Under the pieces are notes generated by a model that had not been told where the DNA came from, ran no database searches, and saw only the letters and a program-made list of their open reading frames with translations. Positions 5,083 to 6,196 of a DNA stretch of 6,196 nt are shown piece after piece; the stretch's first letter is position 1; each line of letters opens with the position of its first letter. This DNA comes from Chitinophagales bacterium. GTDB taxonomy: Bacteria > Bacteroidota > Bacteroidia > Chitinophagales > UBA2359. The stretch is from contig JAHDIA010000382.1 in NCBI GenBank assembly GCA_020631035.1, positions 1-6,196 of the forward strand, read 5' to 3'. The translations under genes and the position numbers were made by a program.

Positions 5083-5100
5083 TGTTTGTGCTAAAATTGA

Positions 5101-6189
5101 ATGAAAAATATGGAAACCAGTACAAAGGAACTAAAAAACTTCTTTACGCAAAAATTGATGGAATGGAATGTCTCCGAAAACGACCGAGAACTCCCCTGGA
5201 AGCACATAGAGAATCCCTATTTTATCTGGCTTTCCGAAATCATTTTGCAGCAAACTAGGGCAGAACAAGCCTTACCTTATTACTTGAAATTTACCGAAAA
5301 CTATCCTACAGTCGAAGACTTGGCAAATGCACCAGAGGACGAAGTGATGAAAATGTGGGAAGGTTTGGGCTATTATTCGAGGGCAAGAAACTTGCATTTT
5401 GCTGCAAAATACATTGTATTAGAAAAGGGAGGGCAATTTCCCAATACCCACAAAGAGATTTTAAAGCTCAAAGGGGTTGGACCTTATACAGCTGCCGCCA
5501 TAGCCTCATTTGCCTTTAAATTGCCTTATGCAGTGGTAGATGGGAATGTCTATCGGGTGTTGTCTCGATTTTTTGGAATCGAAACACCCATTGACAGTAC
5601 AGAGGGTAAAAAACAGTTTGCCAAATTGGCACAAGAACTCATAGATACTGAAAAGCCTGACCAGTACAATCAGGCCATTATGGATTTTGGGGCAAGACAA
5701 TGTTCGCCTGCCAAACCTTTGTGTATGTTTTGTCCAATGAATGTGCATTGTGAGGCCTATTTAAAAGGCAAAACGGGTGAATGGCCCATTAAGTCAAAAA
5801 AGATCAAGAAAAGGGAGCGATTCTTCCATTATCTGCTTGTAGGCGATGGAATTGGCTTTTTTATCAAGAAAAGGACAGAAAAAGGCATTTGGAGGAACTT
5901 ATATGACTTCCCTTTGATTGAAACCAACAAGGAGCTTGATGATGAAGCACTTAAAGAATTAATAGAAAAAAAGCTCAAAAAAGATGAAATTGGCAAAGTC
6001 CTTGTATCAAAAAATTATGTGCATCTATTGACACATCAAAAAATAAACGTCAAATTTGTAGAGATAAAGAACAAGGACCAGCAGTTAAGTAACAAAGCTT
6101 TACAGTATGTAATGCCCGAAGATTTGAAAAATTATGCCTTTCCCAAGGTGATATTGCGATTTTTTGAAGAAAAAGGCATTATTTGTTAA
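5101..6189 (+). CDS. mutY: MutY, A/G-specific adenine DNA glycosylase
   Basis: Removes adenine mispaired with 8-oxoguanine, preventing G-to-T mutations in base excision repair. 362 residues, full length. Domains: helix-hairpin-helix glycosylase (about 10-200) with catalytic E46 in SEIILQQT, the hairpin LKGVGPYTAAAIASFAF (123-139) and catalytic D147 in VDGNVYRVLSR. The iron-sulfur loop has C201, C208, C211 and C217 (C-x6-C-x2-C-x5-C). A C-terminal NUDIX-like 8-oxoG-recognition domain follows (about 235-360) with KKRTEKGIWRNLYDFP and HLLTHQKI. All catalytic and cluster positions are shifted by exactly +9 from E. coli MutY (E37, D138, C192...), so the start at 5101 or the ATG at 5110 are both reasonable. 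Stop TAA at 6187-6189, 7 bp from the window end. No Shine-Dalgarno seen. Confidence 0.97.
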   Translation: MKNMETSTKELKNFFTQKLMEWNVSENDRELPWKHIENPYFIWLSEIILQQTRAEQALPYYLKFTENYPTVEDLANAPEDEVMKMWEGLGYYSRARNLHFAAKYIVLEKGGQFPNTHKEILKLKGVGPYTAAAIASFAFKLPYAVVDGNVYRVLSRFFGIETPIDSTEGKKQFAKLAQELIDTEKPDQYNQAIMDFGARQCSPAKPLCMFCPMNVHCEAYLKGKTGEWPIKSKKIKKRERFFHYLLVGDGIGFFIKKRTEKGIWRNLYDFPLIETNKELDDEALKELIEKKLKKDEIGKVLVSKNYVHLLTHQKINVKFVEIKNKDQQLSNKALQYVMPEDLKNYAFPKVILRFFEEKGIIC

Positions 6190-6196
6190 CTTTATA

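Noticed and set aside
1..6196. CRISPR array, tRNA, rRNA, toxin-antitoxin pair or defence island
   Set aside because: No spaced repeat series, no tRNA-like cloverleaf, and no small paired genes or defence domains were recognised on either strand.

Overview
The window looks like chromosomal DNA from a Bacteroidota (Bacteroidetes) bacterium, probably a free-living or marine-type member. The evidence is AT-rich spacers with few Shine-Dalgarno-like sites, a DUF2795 protein and a small Cys-Pro/Lys-rich lipoprotein of types typical of that phylum, and Bacteroidota-like QueA, IspD and MutY sequences. I cannot name a genus from the sequence alone.

Layout. Positions 2-1419 (+) hold the 3' part of queA (queuosine tRNA modification) followed 5 bp later by ispD (MEP isoprenoid pathway), a tight two-gene unit. 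A convergent spacer carries a 14-bp tandem duplication. On the minus strand follow a DUF2795 protein (1487-1711) and a PduO-type cob(I)alamin adenosyltransferase (1804-2358). Next comes an A/T-tract-rich spacer, then a short putative lipoprotein (start reassigned to 2733) and a non-heme ferritin (2916-3431) with its own strand-specific terminator at 2839-2871.

From about 3480 to 4476 the sequence changes character. It holds a less AT-rich island with nested inverted repeats and the N-terminal (helix-turn-helix) half of an IS630-type transposase with no DDE catalytic domain. After that comes a non-coding stretch with tandem and inverted repeats and a short minus-strand open fragment. I read this as a roughly 1-kb scar of mobile or repeat DNA between housekeeping genes. 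The last part holds a divergent pair: a nitroreductase-family oxidoreductase (4477-5082, -) and a complete mutY adenine DNA glycosylase (5101-6189, +), whose start codons are only 18 bp apart.

Together the genes are mostly housekeeping or cofactor/redox functions: tRNA modification, isoprenoid precursor synthesis, adenosylcobalamin formation, iron storage, flavin reductase and oxidative-DNA-damage repair. Ferritin and MutY both relate to oxidative stress, but nothing here shows co-regulation. I do not see a convincing new multi-gene system. The items most worth checking are a perfect terminator-like hairpin inside the ispD coding sequence, the repeat/transposon scar, and the promoter arrangement of the nitroreductase/mutY pair.
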